Origin: Pomphorhynchus laevis
Taxonomy: Eukaryota > Acanthocephala > Palaeacanthocephala > Echinorhynchida > Pomphorhynchidae
Length of the DNA stretch: 64,000 nt
Assembly (NCBI GenBank): GCA_012934845.2
Contig: WNNJ02003366.1
Span: 1 to 64,000 of the forward strand
Direction: 5' to 3'
A program made the translations under genes and the position numbers. Below, one piece after another: positions 1 to 11,735 of this stretch. The notes beneath the pieces are model-generated. The model saw only the letters and a list, made by a program, of their open reading frames with translations, was not told where the DNA came from and searched no databases. Every line of letters begins with the position of its first letter. The first letter of the stretch is position 1.

Positions 1-1996
1 AATATTATATAATTTCTAATTTATATAGTTAATTTAAATTAATAAACTATCTAATTAAATAATTAATGTAATTTGTAAGAAATTTAATAATTTTAATATT
101 TAATATTATATAATTTCTAATTTATATAGTTAATTTAAATTAAAAAGCTTATCTAGTTAAATAATTAATGTAATTTGTAAGAAATTTAATAATTTTAATA
201 TTTAATATTATATAATTTCTAATTTATATAGTTAATTTAAATTAATAAACTAATCTAATTAAATCATTAATGTAATTTGTAAGAAATTTAATAATTTTAA
301 TATTAAACATTATATAATTTCTAATTTATATAGTTAATTTAAATTAATAAACTAATCTAATTAAATAATTAATGTAATTTGTAAGAAATTTAATAATTTT
401 AATATTTAATATTATATAATTTCTAATTTATATAGTTAATTTAAATTAATAAACTACTCTAATTAAATAATTAATGTAATTTGTAAGAAATTTAATAATT
501 TTAATATTTAATATTATATAATTTCTAATTTATAAAGTTAATTTAAATTAATAAACTAATCTAATTAAATAATTAATGTAATTTGTAAGAAATTTAATAA
601 TTTTAATATTTAATATTATATAATTTCTAATTTATATAGTTAATTTAAATTAATAAACTACTCTAATTAAATAATTAATGTAATTTGTAAGAAATTTAAT
701 AATTTTAATATTTAATATTATATAATTTCTAATTTATATAGTTAATTTAAATTAATAAACTAATCTAATTAAATAATTAATGTAATTTGTAAGAAATTTA
801 ATAATTTTAATATTTAATATTATATAATTTCTAATTTATATAGTTAATTTAAATTAATAAACTACTCTAATTAAATAATTAATGTAATTTGTAAGAAATT
901 TAATAATTTTAATATTTAATATTATATAATTTCTAATTTATATAGTTAATTTAAATTAATAAACTACTCTAATTAAATAATTAATGTAATTTGTAAGAAA
1001 TTTAATAATTTTAATATTTAATATTATATAATTTCTAATTTATATAGTTAATTTAAATTAATAAACTAATCTAATTAAATAATTAATGTAATTTGTAAGA
1101 AATTTAATAATTTTAATATTAAACATTATATAATTTCTAATTTATATAGTTAATTTAAATTAATAAACTAATCTAATTAAATAATTAATGTAATTTGTAA
1201 GAAATTTAATAATTTTAATATTTAATATTATATAATTTCTAATTTATATAGTTAATTTAAATTAATAAACTACTCTAATTAAATAATTAATGTAATTTGT
1301 AAGAAATTTAATAATTTTAATATTTAATATTATATAATTTCTAATTTATATAGTTAATTTAAATTAATAAACTAATCTAATTAAATAATTAATGTAATTT
1401 GTAAGAAATTTAATAATTTTAATATTAAACATTATATAATTTCTAATTTATATAGTTAATTTAAATTAATAAACTAATCTAATTAAATAATTAATGTAAT
1501 TTGTAAGAAATTTAATAATTTTAATATTTAATATTATATAATTTCTAATTTATATAGTTAATTTAAATTAATAAACTACTCTAATTAAATCATTAATGTA
1601 ATTTGTAAGAAATTTAATAATTTTAATATTCAATATTATATAATTTCTAATTTATATAGTTAATTTAATTTAATAAACTACTCTAATTAAATCATTAATG
1701 TAATTTATAAGAAATTTAATAATTTTAATATTTAATATTATATAATTTCTAATTTATATAGTTAATTTAAATTAATAAACTAATCTAATTAAATAATTAA
1801 TGTAATTTGTAAGAAATTTAATAATTTTAATATTTAATATTATATAATTTCTAATTTATATAGTTAATTTAAATTAATAAACTAATCTAATTAAATCATT
1901 AATGTAATTTGTAAGAAATTTAATAATTTTAATATTAAACATTATATAATTTCTAATTTATTTAGTTAATTTAAATTAATAAACTAATTTAATTAG
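1..1996. repeat. 102-bp AT-rich satellite array (about 19.6 units)
   Basis: A near-perfect tandem array. The anchor AATTTCTAATTTATATAGTT recurs at 11, 112, 214, 316, 418 and so on, giving a 102-bp period (the first unit is 101 bp). It fades out after the last partial unit at about 1948-1996. Units differ at a few diagnostic sites: AAACTAATCT versus AAACTACTCT, ATATTTAAT versus ATTAAACAT, and AAATAATT versus AAATCATT. The array runs off the left edge, so its true length is unknown. It has no coding potential. Its role (centromeric, subtelomeric or interstitial satellite) cannot be told from here. Confidence 0.97.
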
Positions 1997-2088
1997 TTTT
2001 ACTAATTTAACTATTCTAGTGAGCTCGTTAACACTTCCAATGTACAACAAATTACAACAGGTATAATTTTAATATAACCAATTTTGTC

Positions 2089-5000
2089 TTAAAACTGAAT
2101 TTTAAAACTTAATTTATGTTTATTTAAAGATAAAATTATATTTTTACACAGTTTACTTACATCTTTACCGACGAATACCTTCCAGAAGAACGTTGGATAG
2201 GACATCTCAGGGTGATTGGCAACGTCGTTGATAAGCTCCCGCTGGAACATTTCGTTGAGAATTCGTAATCTCGGAATTATGAGCATCATAGTATAAAAGT
2301 CTCTACATCGCTCTCCTCGTTTTTCTACAAAAAAATAAATTCAAAATTCAAAAAATTCAAAATTTACCATCCATGTATTCTAGAAGAATCAAAGTAAGTT
2401 CAGTTTGAATGTTGTCAATCGATTCATATGTTACTAATTTTCGATTAGCTAGAGAACACAAAAGTGTAAATATTATACATTTTACCTAGGAATTTTAGCT
2501 CAAGTTTGTGAATCAATTGTGATTTAGTTGGATGGCGGACAGGAAAAATAATTTTGATTTGGCACATAACAGGAAAAATTTACAGGAAAACGAAAACAAT
2601 AATTTGAGAAAATATAAAAATTAAATTATCAAAATAGTGATTTAAAAATATATATAATTTGAATAATTTGAAAAATATTGAATTTAAATTATTGAATTAT
2701 TTTGAAAAAATTGTATAATCTGAAAAATTTGAAAAATTAAAAAATTTGAGAAAGCAAATTTAAAAAAATTATATTTTGAAAAAATGAATAATTTGAAAAT
2801 AGCTAAAAATTTAAATAACTTGAATAATTTGAAAATTGACAAATTTGAAAAAATGAAATTTAAAAAAAAACAGAATATTTTGTAAAAATTGACAAATTTG
2901 AAAAAAAAATGAAATTTTTAAAAAATTTAAAAAAACAGAATATTTTGTAAAAATTGACAAATTTGAAAAAATGAAATTTTTAAAAATTGAATGAAAAATA
3001 GAAAAATTTGAAAAAATTTGAAAAAGTAAAAAATTTGTAGATTAATGAGATGAAAAACATGTGTGCTAAAATAGAGTTTACAGTAGTTATAATTATTTCA
3101 TAGAAAAACATACCTGCGCTTATTATAATAATAGCTAAAACCATAGAAAATTCTCTAGAATCTAAAAACAGCCGATCAATCCATTTCAATAGCTCCGCAG
3201 TTTCGTTTTCTGAACACACGTTGTCTAACGAGGGCAAAAGTTGATGAATTTTATTGTAGTCGACACTTGAAGCACAATTCATGTAATTCCATGTAAGAGC
3301 GTGTTTGCCTCGACTAAGACATATAATTATGAGTACGTGAATGGAAGCCCGTATAAATAGTCTTTGATCGACATTAGGAAAGGAGGAAAAACCTACAATT
3401 GAATTATAACACTTGTGAGATAACATATATATTTTTTATAAGAAATAATTTGGTATACAAATAGTTTTATACTTGACATAATTTACATAATCGAATTTTA
3501 GATAGCTAAGTGCTATCCTATCATCACAAGAACAAACTATAAAAAGTTTCAAACAATTGCTAGTTATATGATGATTATCATATCGAGGAAGTTCAAACGA
3601 TTAGTTGTGCCCAATTTTATCAAAAAATAATACTGAAATTCACAATGAAAACCAAAATGAACAAAAGCAATAGTCTTTGATCGACATTAGGAAAGGAGGA
3701 AAACCCTACAATTGAATTATAACACTTGTGAGATAACAATAACTAATTATATAAGAAATAATCTGGTATGCAAATGATAAGAGATATTTAGAGTTTTATA
3801 AATTGATTAAAGTTTTATAGTTGATAATGATCCGAAATTAAAAAATTACATAATTTTCTGAAGATGCTAACAAAGGTTAGCGCAATATCAAATAAAATCT
3901 ACCTCCTTTCTTTGATCAATAATTCTTAATATTTACGATATTGTCCATTTAATGTCCTCTTTAATTGTTCAAGGCGTTTAAACATATAGAGAGAGGAATA
4001 ATAATTTAATAAATTATTGTTCATAAATTTTAGACTATTACAATAGTCGTTTTCAAGTATTATGTTTTTAAAAGGACTATTGCAAGAGTCGAAAATTTGT
4101 GAATAATAGTTTATTAATTTATTATTCCTCTCTCTGTTTAAACGAACTGTACAATAATTTTGTAATGTTATATTATTAAATTATGTTTTCGGATAATGTT
4201 AATGTATAATGATAATGATAGTAGTTTCATTGTGCTTATAATAAAAAATATGTTATATTATTATAATAATATAAATATAATATTATAACATAATATTATC
4301 AGCAAAACATCACGATTATTAAAACAACGGTGTGGTGGTGGAATATTGTCATTTGGGAACGGAAATTGATGGTATTACTGTGCTTCAGAAGCTAAAGGAG
4401 CTTCACCCTATTAGCAAGTCGGCTTCTGTCAGTCTGTTGCTTAGCGATAGGCTGGACTGATGCGTGGAACATCATGCACCACGATTTTATGATTTGACGC
4501 AAGAGGAAATTATAACAGCAGCATAACGAACATGGGGATCTGCGGGTCAGTCTGGAGTAGACTCTGATGGTTGAAGACACTTTATTGCATCATTTGATAA
4601 TAGATCTTACCTTCTATCAGACAAGCTATGTGAATTCACAATTAAGATATCGATAAAATATATTGAGCCATCTCTTCTGCCGGTATATACAGTAAGCCAA
4701 TTGATTCCATTAAACAAGATGCATGGTGTCAGACCAATTGTAATCGGTGAGATAGTAAGGAGAATAGTTGGTCGTGATTTGATTGCACGCATTAGGGATG
4801 ATCTGACATCAGTGTGTGGGAGTTTGCAACTAAGCGAGGGACAATACGATAAGCAGTCTTCACAATAATATTTACATAAAATTGGAAATATAACTTTAAA
4901 ATTATATAATTTTATAATTTATATAATTTTGTATAATTAAAAAAATAAAAAATACGTTTATTTATTAATTTAGCTGATCTGATTAATTAATATTTTGATT

Positions 5001-8000
5001 AATTTATATTTTTAATATTTTTAGTCAAAATGTTCGTGTAACCAAAATTTTAATAATTTTTTTGTTCATTGCACGGCCAAATCAATGCTACAAAATCTAA
5101 AATATTTCCTATTTTAAATAGTTGATATTGATTCATTATTGATAAAGAATTAGAGGAGATGGATCAAAGAAAAGGGGAAAACGCTTTATTGATATTTCGC
5201 TAACTTCTGTTAGCATCTTCAGAAAATTACAATGTTTTTTAAATTGTACATGCTTACATAAAAATTCAAAACGATCACCGCCATTTTATTTGGGCAGTGC
5301 TGCTGTTATTGTCGATAACCAGCTGATTTTACAATGTTTTTTAAAATGTACATTTTAAAACCATCACGTGGTCATACACAGCGCAGGGACTGCGGCAGCC
5401 TAAGCTGAAGTTAAAAAAACGAAGGAAATATGCATGTATCTACGAGAGGACTTATGCTTTCGAACCGGTGGAAATAAAGTACTTAGCAGCAATCGACCCG
5501 TACACCACCAAATTTCTAGATGAACTTGGCAGGCGATTGAACAGGAGTACCGACGATCGGCGTCATTTCAATTCCAAAGACTAAGTAGTACAATGAGGGA
5601 ACTTTTGTTAGCATCTTCAGATGGTAATTTTCTTTGAAAATTACCATCTTTGGAAATTTTCTATTATTTATTTTCTTTCGTAATTTTTTTACTTCAGGTA
5701 AAAATCAGTACAATGATATCTTAAGAATGAAAAAAAATCTTTCTTTTTAATAATTATTTGAGCTGAATCGAAGAAAAGGGGAAAATGCTTTATTGATATT
5801 TCGCTAACTTCTGTCAGCATCTTCAGAAAATTACAGTAATTTTCTGAAGATGCTAACAGAAGTTGGCGAAATATCAAAAAAACTTTTTTCCTTCTTTCTT
5901 TGATTCAGCTCCAATAATTCCAAATCAAAAATTTACACGAAATCAAGGCACCTAGAATGGTAAATTAAACAATAAATTATTTTTATTGTACGTTTTTAAA
6001 ATTGTCAATAAAGGTGATCGTTGCTATCTCAGACAAGCAAGCGCTAAAAATGCGAAGGTAGACCCGGACTTAATTTTTATTTTAATTGAAAAAAAAATAT
6101 TTCTGTAAATCACATTAATTTTAATCTGAGACTAGAAAAACGATATCGACAGAGGGATAAAATTATCAGATAAAATATCCATTAAAAGCCAATTCATAAT
6201 AAACTTTATTCATTCTCACTTTAACTTCATTTAGTATTTAATTTTATATTATATTTATATATTCTATATATTTATATTTAACGAAGTATGCAGAATAAAA
6301 TTCATTAATAATTACAATAATGAATATTTAGAAAACAGCAAACAACATTAGTAATACATAAAGTTGGTATAAGCACATGACTTGAACAATGAAAGCAAAA
6401 ATAACTTTGCAAAACATAGAAGGGTATAGTTTACATTGGAAGAATTATAAGCAGATTAAAATCAGACATCAAGAATCACTCAAATTACATGTTAATTAGT
6501 ACAAAAAAGTTAATATATTATTAATAGTTATTAATTTAATCATATTAAATTATAAAAATTATTTAAAATAAACTAGAATCTAAAAACATATGATCAATCT
6601 AGTAATACAATAAGCATTGGACTTGAAGAGGACGTGAGAGCCGAAAACATTTCTATAACTCACACCGATACCTAAAATTAGTTTTTTCACAAAAGCGATA
6701 ATTTATTATATAATAAACATGTTATAGTATATAACATGTTATAGTACAATATTAAAAATACAATTTAAAATGTTAAAAGTATAATATCGAAACATTATAA
6801 TATTTTAAAATGTAATATTTAAAAATATAATATTAATGAAAAAATAAATTAATTTTATATTTATAAAATTAATGTTAGTTTGTTTAGAAATTAGATTTTT
6901 TAATAAATCAAACATTTTCTTAGAATGTTAGAAGATAAATTAAGTAAGTAATTAATTAAGTTTATTTAAGTAACGACGGAATATGAATATGCATTAAAAT
7001 TAACGGATGCAAACGAATAAACAATTGAAAATTGATCTGAAATTAGTGTTAGTTGCACTGAATAAAGTCAAAGATGAGAAAATCGAAATTAGCACTAAAA
7101 CCTTTTATTTCATTTGCAAATTTAACGCAGCCAGTAGCGTAAGCTCTTAACTGATCCATAGCAGCAAGCCATGTGTTCGATCGATGCTGCGGAAACACTG
7201 GAAGTGTCTAAAAACGATTTTAATTATAATATGTAAAATATTTTATGATTCAATACCTCGAGATGCATCTTGTACGCCTGGTTAATCATATTCAATTGAT
7301 TGCGCTGAGATTCGGATAGCTTGTCTTCATATTTAATCGGACTGATTGAACGTTCTAAATTAAAAAGAGTTGAAAAACTTATAACGAGAAAATGTTTATT
7401 AAAAGTTTATTATGAGAAGAAATTAATTAATAATAAATTAATATTATTAATTAATTTATTAATTAATAAAAAATAAATTAATTACTAATTAATTACTATT
7501 AAATTAACTAATTTAATGTTAAATTTAAAATATAGATTTAATAAAAAGGGATAAAAGGAACATTCAAAACACGAGTGATATAACGCAATAAGATTTAGTT
7601 GGGTGAGATGAACTTCTCAATATTTTATGAACTCATCGGTTTTCACCAAATAAATATAGAGATTGTCAGCGTGAAACGAAATAATAATTTTCAAAATATC
7701 AAATTACAAAAACACTAACTACAAAACAACAATAAGGTAACAATTCGCCAATAAGTAGTCATAATTTTAAAAGCTTTAAATATCAAATCTAATAGCATCA
7801 AATTAATCAAATTATTAAAAGATTATTTATACAAATTGACATTTATAAAAAATTATATCAAAATAAGCATTCACCAAAAAACCTTTAGAATTCGATTAAT
7901 GGATTATTTCTATTAAAAATAATTAAAATAATTAAAATAGTATCAATATATGTTATATATAATATTAAACTATTATATGTTATATAATAGTATATAATAA

Positions 8001-10411
8001 AGTATATAATATATAATAGTAAATATAATATTATTTTTAATATTAAATATATTATTATATGACATATACTTTATATAATATTTTATACTTAAAAGGAATT
8101 TTTATTTTTACCGGTATGCTGAAAATTTTTATTGTAGCCGTTAATTAGTTGATTAATTATCTAACTTAAATTAGTAAACTTTAATTAGTTAATTGTAACT
8201 AATAAGTTAATTATAACTATTAGTTAAATATAACTTATATTAGATACATCATCTTCGAGATGTATCTTACGATTTAGGAGATAAACGAGTGTAACTAAAA
8301 AACGTCTTTGAAATGATTTTTTTATTAAACTGGAGAAAATAGGAGAGTTTTAGCATTTTATTACAATTTTTTATATATGGGTTGTAAATATTTTTATTGG
8401 ATTGTAGATAATTTAGAATAAGAGGAGATAATATGATACAGGAGATTTTAATAATGGTATATTTATTCTGATGGCTCTTATGGAGTTACACAAAAAAGCT
8501 ACGTTGATGAAGTTGATATTTTGGAATGGAGGCCTCACAAAGTATGACTTGCTTATTTGTATACAAGCAAGTCGTATAAAATAGTTATTGAGTGTTTGCA
8601 TTTGATGGTTTACACTGGAAGAAAAATAAAGAATAATTTATTGTGCTGCAACTATTTATTAGCCAATTGAAATTCGAGTATCTAAAATTATAAAATGCTT
8701 CAAAAACGGGTAAAATACATCCAGCGTCTTAAAACTTGATTGCTAAACACAAGCGAAGCTTACCCGGGTTCTCATCTGAAGAGTTGGAATCAGCAGGCCG
8801 CTTCTTTATCCGCCGTATAGCGGTCGGATTATTTGACATTGCGTGAAGTACAGTAGACGGAATCTGGCCATTTTTCTGCATCATCATTATATGATGTTTA
8901 AAAAGATTTGATTGTCTGCCTATTCGACTGGCTATCATTAAAAGTTTACAAAAATGTTTTCTTAATCGATAATACCATCGACAGACATTCCAACTTTTAA
9001 GCACTTTTGAAAGCGACAATGCTTGCAACCATTTCTAGTAACAACATTAACGTCACAGATACCGCTCTCCTGACATCGGTACCTACTCGGAGCGCGTTCC
9101 TTAATGCTACGCCTAAAAAATCCCTAAACAGTAAAAAAATTGTCAATGCTGCAATAATATTTTGTATCCAATGAAACATCATATGCAGCATTTATATACA
9201 TTAAAATATACATTTAATATGATAATATAATAATATATATAATATTATATACAATATGTATAATAATGTATATATGTGTATATATAAATGTTGTATACAA
9301 ATGTATATGTGATATACATTTGTATACAACATTTATATACATATTTTATATTCATTTCATTTTTTTATACTAAGAAAATATATAAAGCTACTATTTAAAT
9401 GTATATTATGCAGATTTTAATAAATAAAATTATTCTTAATCAAAACATTTTAACATTTCGATGTTGTTAAAATTAAAATAAAATTAAAAAATAAATTATC
9501 GCATATTATCTGCAATAAAATAAATTTTAAAATTTGCTCTATCTAGAAAATCTGTTATAATATTGCATCCAATAATATTTTTGAAAGAAGTTAATCTTCG
9601 TCACTATTAATTCGAACAAATTAAATAAAACAACTTGTACGTTGAAAAGTAGTGATACAATCACGCTTTTTAGCAAAAATCTTTGAAGTCTGAATTTATA
9701 GATAAGTTCAATGTAATTGCGACACCAAGTAAACTCTCATTATTAACTCGAATTATAAAGACGTGCTTCCAAAATTCAAAAATTATTAATTAAACCTTAA
9801 ATGATTCAAAAATATCTATTTTGGAAATTCGTGTTTTTAACTAGATGGGTTAAATTTAAATACAGACTTAAATTTAAAACTTGGATATTATTTTGATTAA
9901 GAATTAGATTTAATGATTATATCAGATTACATGATTATTTGAAGATAAAAGCTTTGAAATTTGAATTGTGAGATAATTTAGATGTAAATGTGACATAAAA
10001 CAAGCCCTCATTATGAAATATTAATACAATATTAATTTCAAATTAATATTCTCCAATACTCAAGAAATATGAGTACATAAATGTAAGTATATTACTATTT
10101 AAAAATTAATATTAATTTGATTTTTACAAATTTAATTTTTAATAATTTTTGAAAATTTAAAAAATTTAATTATTTATTAAATAATTAATTACGAGATAAT
10201 TAATTACGTAATAGATTAATAATCTATTACGAGAAAGCAAGTAAAAGACGACAACTTAAAATTTAAATTCAACAAACACTTCGGCCAACACAAACCTTAC
10301 ATCCTTCACATGTAATAGCACCAAAATGTATTCCAGATGATGGTGCTCCACATACATAACACGATATCTGTTTGAATAAATCAATTACGGTAGGTGTTTG
10401 GGTATCATCGG
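2089..10411 (-). CDS. Nuclear hormone receptor (DNA-binding plus ligand-binding domains), multi-exon
   Basis: Ligand-regulated transcription factor of the nuclear receptor family, acting in the nucleus. Exons (minus): 10367-10296 (or from 10411), 9123-8976, 8931-8764, 7354-7257, 7207-7102, 3392-3114, 2448-2368 and 2324 down to about 2161. All phases agree (0/1/1/0/1/1/1). Finger 1 has CYVCG and CEGCK, interrupted at CEGCK|GFFRRS by an intron; finger 2 ends [14 protein letters not shown]. Next come the ASRIGRQSN box and a hinge. The LBD shows [12 protein letters not shown] (helix 3), [13 protein letters not shown] (helix 4/5), [18 protein letters not shown] (helix 8), a helix-9 exon and [16 protein letters not shown] (helix 10/11). 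About 370 residues are visible; the 5' end and the AF-2 helix are not assigned. The last exon may splice at 2161 (GAT|GTAAGT) or run to a stop at 2089. Introns range from 44 bp to 3.7 kb. The subfamily is not assigned; the RIGRQSN-type box recalls knirps-like and some nematode receptors. Confidence 0.88.
2640..3010. repeat. Degenerate AT minisatellite in receptor intron
   Basis: Runs of GAAAAATTTGAAAA-type words, with a clearer tandem unit of about 63-65 bp between 2831 and 2990 (CAGAATATTTTGTAAAAATT at 2871 and 2936). It lies in the intron between receptor exons 3392-3114 and 2448-2368. It contains no coding signal. Confidence 0.75.
3666..3775 (-). repeat. Partial duplicate of a receptor LBD exon with its splice acceptor
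   Basis: The stretch around 3355-3465 (the 5' end of the LBD exon plus its upstream intron) recurs about 312 bp away at 3666-3775 with few changes. In the copy the acceptor reads TTGTAG|GG and the first codons still give [13 protein letters not shown] in the same phase. The copy then stops matching, so it cannot replace the whole exon. It sits in the 3.7-kb intron upstream of the real exon. Confidence 0.85.
3851..3925 (-). repeat. Foldback family A, single arm
   Basis: It carries the family-A words TTTTCTGAAGATGCTAACA, GGTTAGCGCAATATC and TTTCTTTGATC, reading inward from one arm only. It is preceded by the family flank AGTTGATAATGATC at about 3823. Seven further copies lie in the window. It is intronic to the receptor gene. 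Confidence 0.8.
3964..4154. repeat. Foldback (long inverted repeat) element, family B, copy 1
   Basis: Two arms of about 85-90 bp face each other. One runs from TTGTTCAAGGCGTTTAAAC through ATTTTAGACTATTACAATAGTC. The other runs from GACTATTGCAAGAGTCGAAAATTT back to GTTTAAACGAACTGTACAA. It has no coding capacity and resembles a non-autonomous foldback MITE. A better preserved copy is at 20017-20225. It is intronic to the receptor gene. Confidence 0.85.
4330..4868 (+). pseudogene. Retroelement reverse-transcriptase fragment ([19 protein letters not shown] type)
   Basis: Reading plus-strand codons gives, in order, [74 protein letters not shown] and [10 protein letters not shown]. This is the N-terminal RT region of a metazoan retroelement family whose proteins also carry a cysteine/histidine knuckle and a nuclease-like C-terminus. 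Several in-frame stops show decay. It lies antisense in the 3.7-kb receptor intron. Placement with RLE-type LINEs is my inference; the family match is by recalled motifs. Confidence 0.72.
5111..5235 (+). repeat. Foldback family A, single arm with flank
   Basis: Contains TTTTAAATAGTTGATA, GATTCATTATTGATAAAGAATTA, then GGATCAAAGAAAAGGGGAAAA and TTCGCTAACTTCTGTTAGCA, ending TCTTCAGAAAATTAC. No partner arm follows directly. It separates the RT fragment (4330-4868) from the C-terminal retroelement fragment at 5372. Confidence 0.8.
5372..5597 (+). pseudogene. Retroelement C-terminal fragment, copy 1
   Basis: About 220 bp nearly identical to 10558-10785. It encodes [40 protein letters not shown] and [16 protein letters not shown]. 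The layout matches the end of the retroelement family at 45019-45384 (LGALGPEAEGLMHQIGRRIA). It ends abruptly at a family-A piece (TTTGTTAGCATCTTCAG at about 5607). It probably belongs with the RT fragment at 4330-4868 on the same strand. Confidence 0.75.
5751..5920. repeat. Foldback family A, complete palindrome
   Basis: A near-perfect inverted repeat with arms of about 75 bp. GAGCTGAATCGAAGAAAAGG ... TTCGCTAACTTCTGTCAGCA ... TCTTCAGAAAATTAC is followed at once by TAATTTTCTGAAGATGCTAA ... CTTTGATTCAGCTC. It has no ORF of its own. It is intronic to the receptor gene. Confidence 0.9.
5921..7101. other. Anonymous AT-rich intronic DNA
   Basis: Receptor intron sequence. It has no ORF with recognisable motifs and no repeat family I can match. 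A short stretch near 6575-6605 resembles the LBD exon words CTAGAATCTAAAAACA and GATCAATC but is too short to call. Confidence 0.6.
7355..8763. other. Anonymous AT-rich intron between receptor hinge exons
   Basis: Very AT-rich intron between exons 8931-8764 and 7354-7257 of the receptor gene. It holds TA-rich runs at 7935-8080 and a small hairpin near 8243-8270 (AGATACATC/GATGTATCT). The slightly less AT-rich stretch at 8400-8640 shows no family motif. Confidence 0.6.
9281..9339. repeat. Perfect 28-bp inverted repeat with 3-nt spacer
   Basis: The arm at 9281-9308 (core ATGTTGTATACAAATGTATA) and the arm at 9312-9339 are exact reverse complements around GTG. It lies in the 1.17-kb intron that separates the two zinc-finger exons of the receptor. 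It could fold into a stable hairpin or cruciform. Confidence 0.92.
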
Positions 10412-10557
10412 CTAAAAGGTAAATTTTACCGAAGATATTTATTATAATTCATCATAAATGGCCAATATATGCATGTTTACTACAAAAAATAGAAAATAAA
10501 GACTAGTTAGTCTGGGATGCGACGTGTGTGAACACCTTGGCCAAGAGTTACCAACAC

Positions 10558-10850
10558 ATGGTCATACACAGTGCAAGACTGCAGCAGCCTAAGCTGAAGT
10601 TAAAAAAACGAAGGAAATATGCATGTATCTACGAGAGGACTTATGCTTTCGAACCGGTGGAAATAAAGTTCTTAGCAGCAATCGACCCGTACACCACCAA
10701 ATTTCTAGATGAACTTGGCAGGCGATTGAACAGGAGTACCGACGATCGGCGTCATTTCTATTCCAAAGACTAAGTAGTACAATGAGGAAACGCAGCTTGT
10801 ATCGAGGAGAGCATGCAAGATTGCGGTTAAAAACTTCATCGATCTCCATT
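10558..10850 (+). pseudogene. Retroelement C-terminal fragment, copy 2
   Basis: An open frame from 10528 to 10773 encodes [40 protein letters not shown] and [17 protein letters not shown]. Past the stop, the reading resembles VVQ.GNAACIEESM, matching the FLLQRLSVAVQRGNA tail of the element at 45 kb. It is nearly identical to 5372-5597. It sits just upstream of the receptor finger-1 exon, antisense to it. Confidence 0.75.
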
Positions 10851-11044
10851 GAAATGTTTCGTAAATATTTTGATCAATGTTTCGATCAATTTTGAAAATA
10901 AATAGTAAGAGAATTTTCTAACAAATTAAATAATATTAATATAAAAAAGTTATTTTAAGTAATTTGTATAATGAAAATTAATTAGGAAATTACTAAGATG
11001 ATAAATTACTTATTCAAATCTTAAATTATTAATTTAAGACATTT

Positions 11045-11173
11045 ATAATTTTAAATAGTTGATAATGATCCATTTATTGATAAAGAATTATTGGAGCTGA
11101 ATCAAAGAAATAAGGAATATTTTATTTGATATTTCGCTAACTTCTGTTAGAATCTTTAGAAAATTATGTAATT
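11045..11173 (+). repeat. Foldback family A, single arm with flank
   Basis: Begins TTTAAATAGTTGATAATGATCC, then TGGAGCTGAATCAAAGAAAT and TTCGCTAACTTCTGTTAGAA, ending in TTTAGAAAATTA. No facing arm is present. Confidence 0.8.
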
Positions 11174-11303
11174 TATATGATTGTTTTTCTTAATAGAGAG
11201 ATGTTAAATATCCAAATAGTAAATTAATATATTAATTTAAAATATTAATATAAATATTAATAAAATATCGCAATTTAATTATAATTTTTATTAATATAAA
11301 TAT

Positions 11304-11587
11304 TAATAAAATATCCCAATTGAATTATAATTTTTAAAGTATTTATTTATATTTTTGTTATTCTTTGTACATCCATTTTCTTTTAAATAGTTGATAATGA
11401 TCAATTTATTGATAAATAATTATTGGAGCTGGATCAAAGAAAAGAATAAATTATTTTTGATATTTCGCTAACTTCTGTTAGCATCTTTAGAAAATTACCT
11501 GAAGATGCTAACAGAGGTTAGCGAAATATCAAAAATAATTTCTTCTTTCATTTGATTCAGCTCCAATAATTATTTAAATCATTTTAG
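11304..11587. repeat. Foldback family A, 284-bp copy
   Basis: A left flank (AATAAAATATCCCAATTGAA through AATAGTTGATAATGATCAAT) leads into a palindrome: GGAGCTGGATCAAAGAAAAG ... GCTAACTTCTGTTAGCATC ... GATGCTAACAGAGGTTAGCG ... TTTGATTCAGCTCC. It then runs to AAATCATTTTAG. It matches 53972-54255 over its whole length with few differences, which defines the element ends. Confidence 0.9.
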
Positions 11588-11654
11588 GTACTTTGAATTT
11601 TTAACACGATTTCGGCAATTTTTGAAGGTATTTTGAATTTTTTAAACGTTTTTT

Positions 11655-11735
11655 ATATAAGATGATAACAAAAGTTAGCGAAATATCAAAAATAATTTCT
11701 TCTTTCATTTGATCCAGCTCCAATAATAATTATTA
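11655..11735 (-). repeat. Foldback family A, single reverse arm
   Basis: Carries GATGATAACAAAAGTTAGCG, AAATATCAAAAATAATTTC and TTTGATCCAGCTCCAATAA. It lies about 70 bp from the 284-bp copy, so it may be remains of a second insertion or an internal duplication. Confidence 0.75.

Noticed and set aside
1-1996. CRISPR array
   Set aside because: Units are 102 bp and contiguous, with no unique spacers between conserved repeats; this is a eukaryotic satellite.
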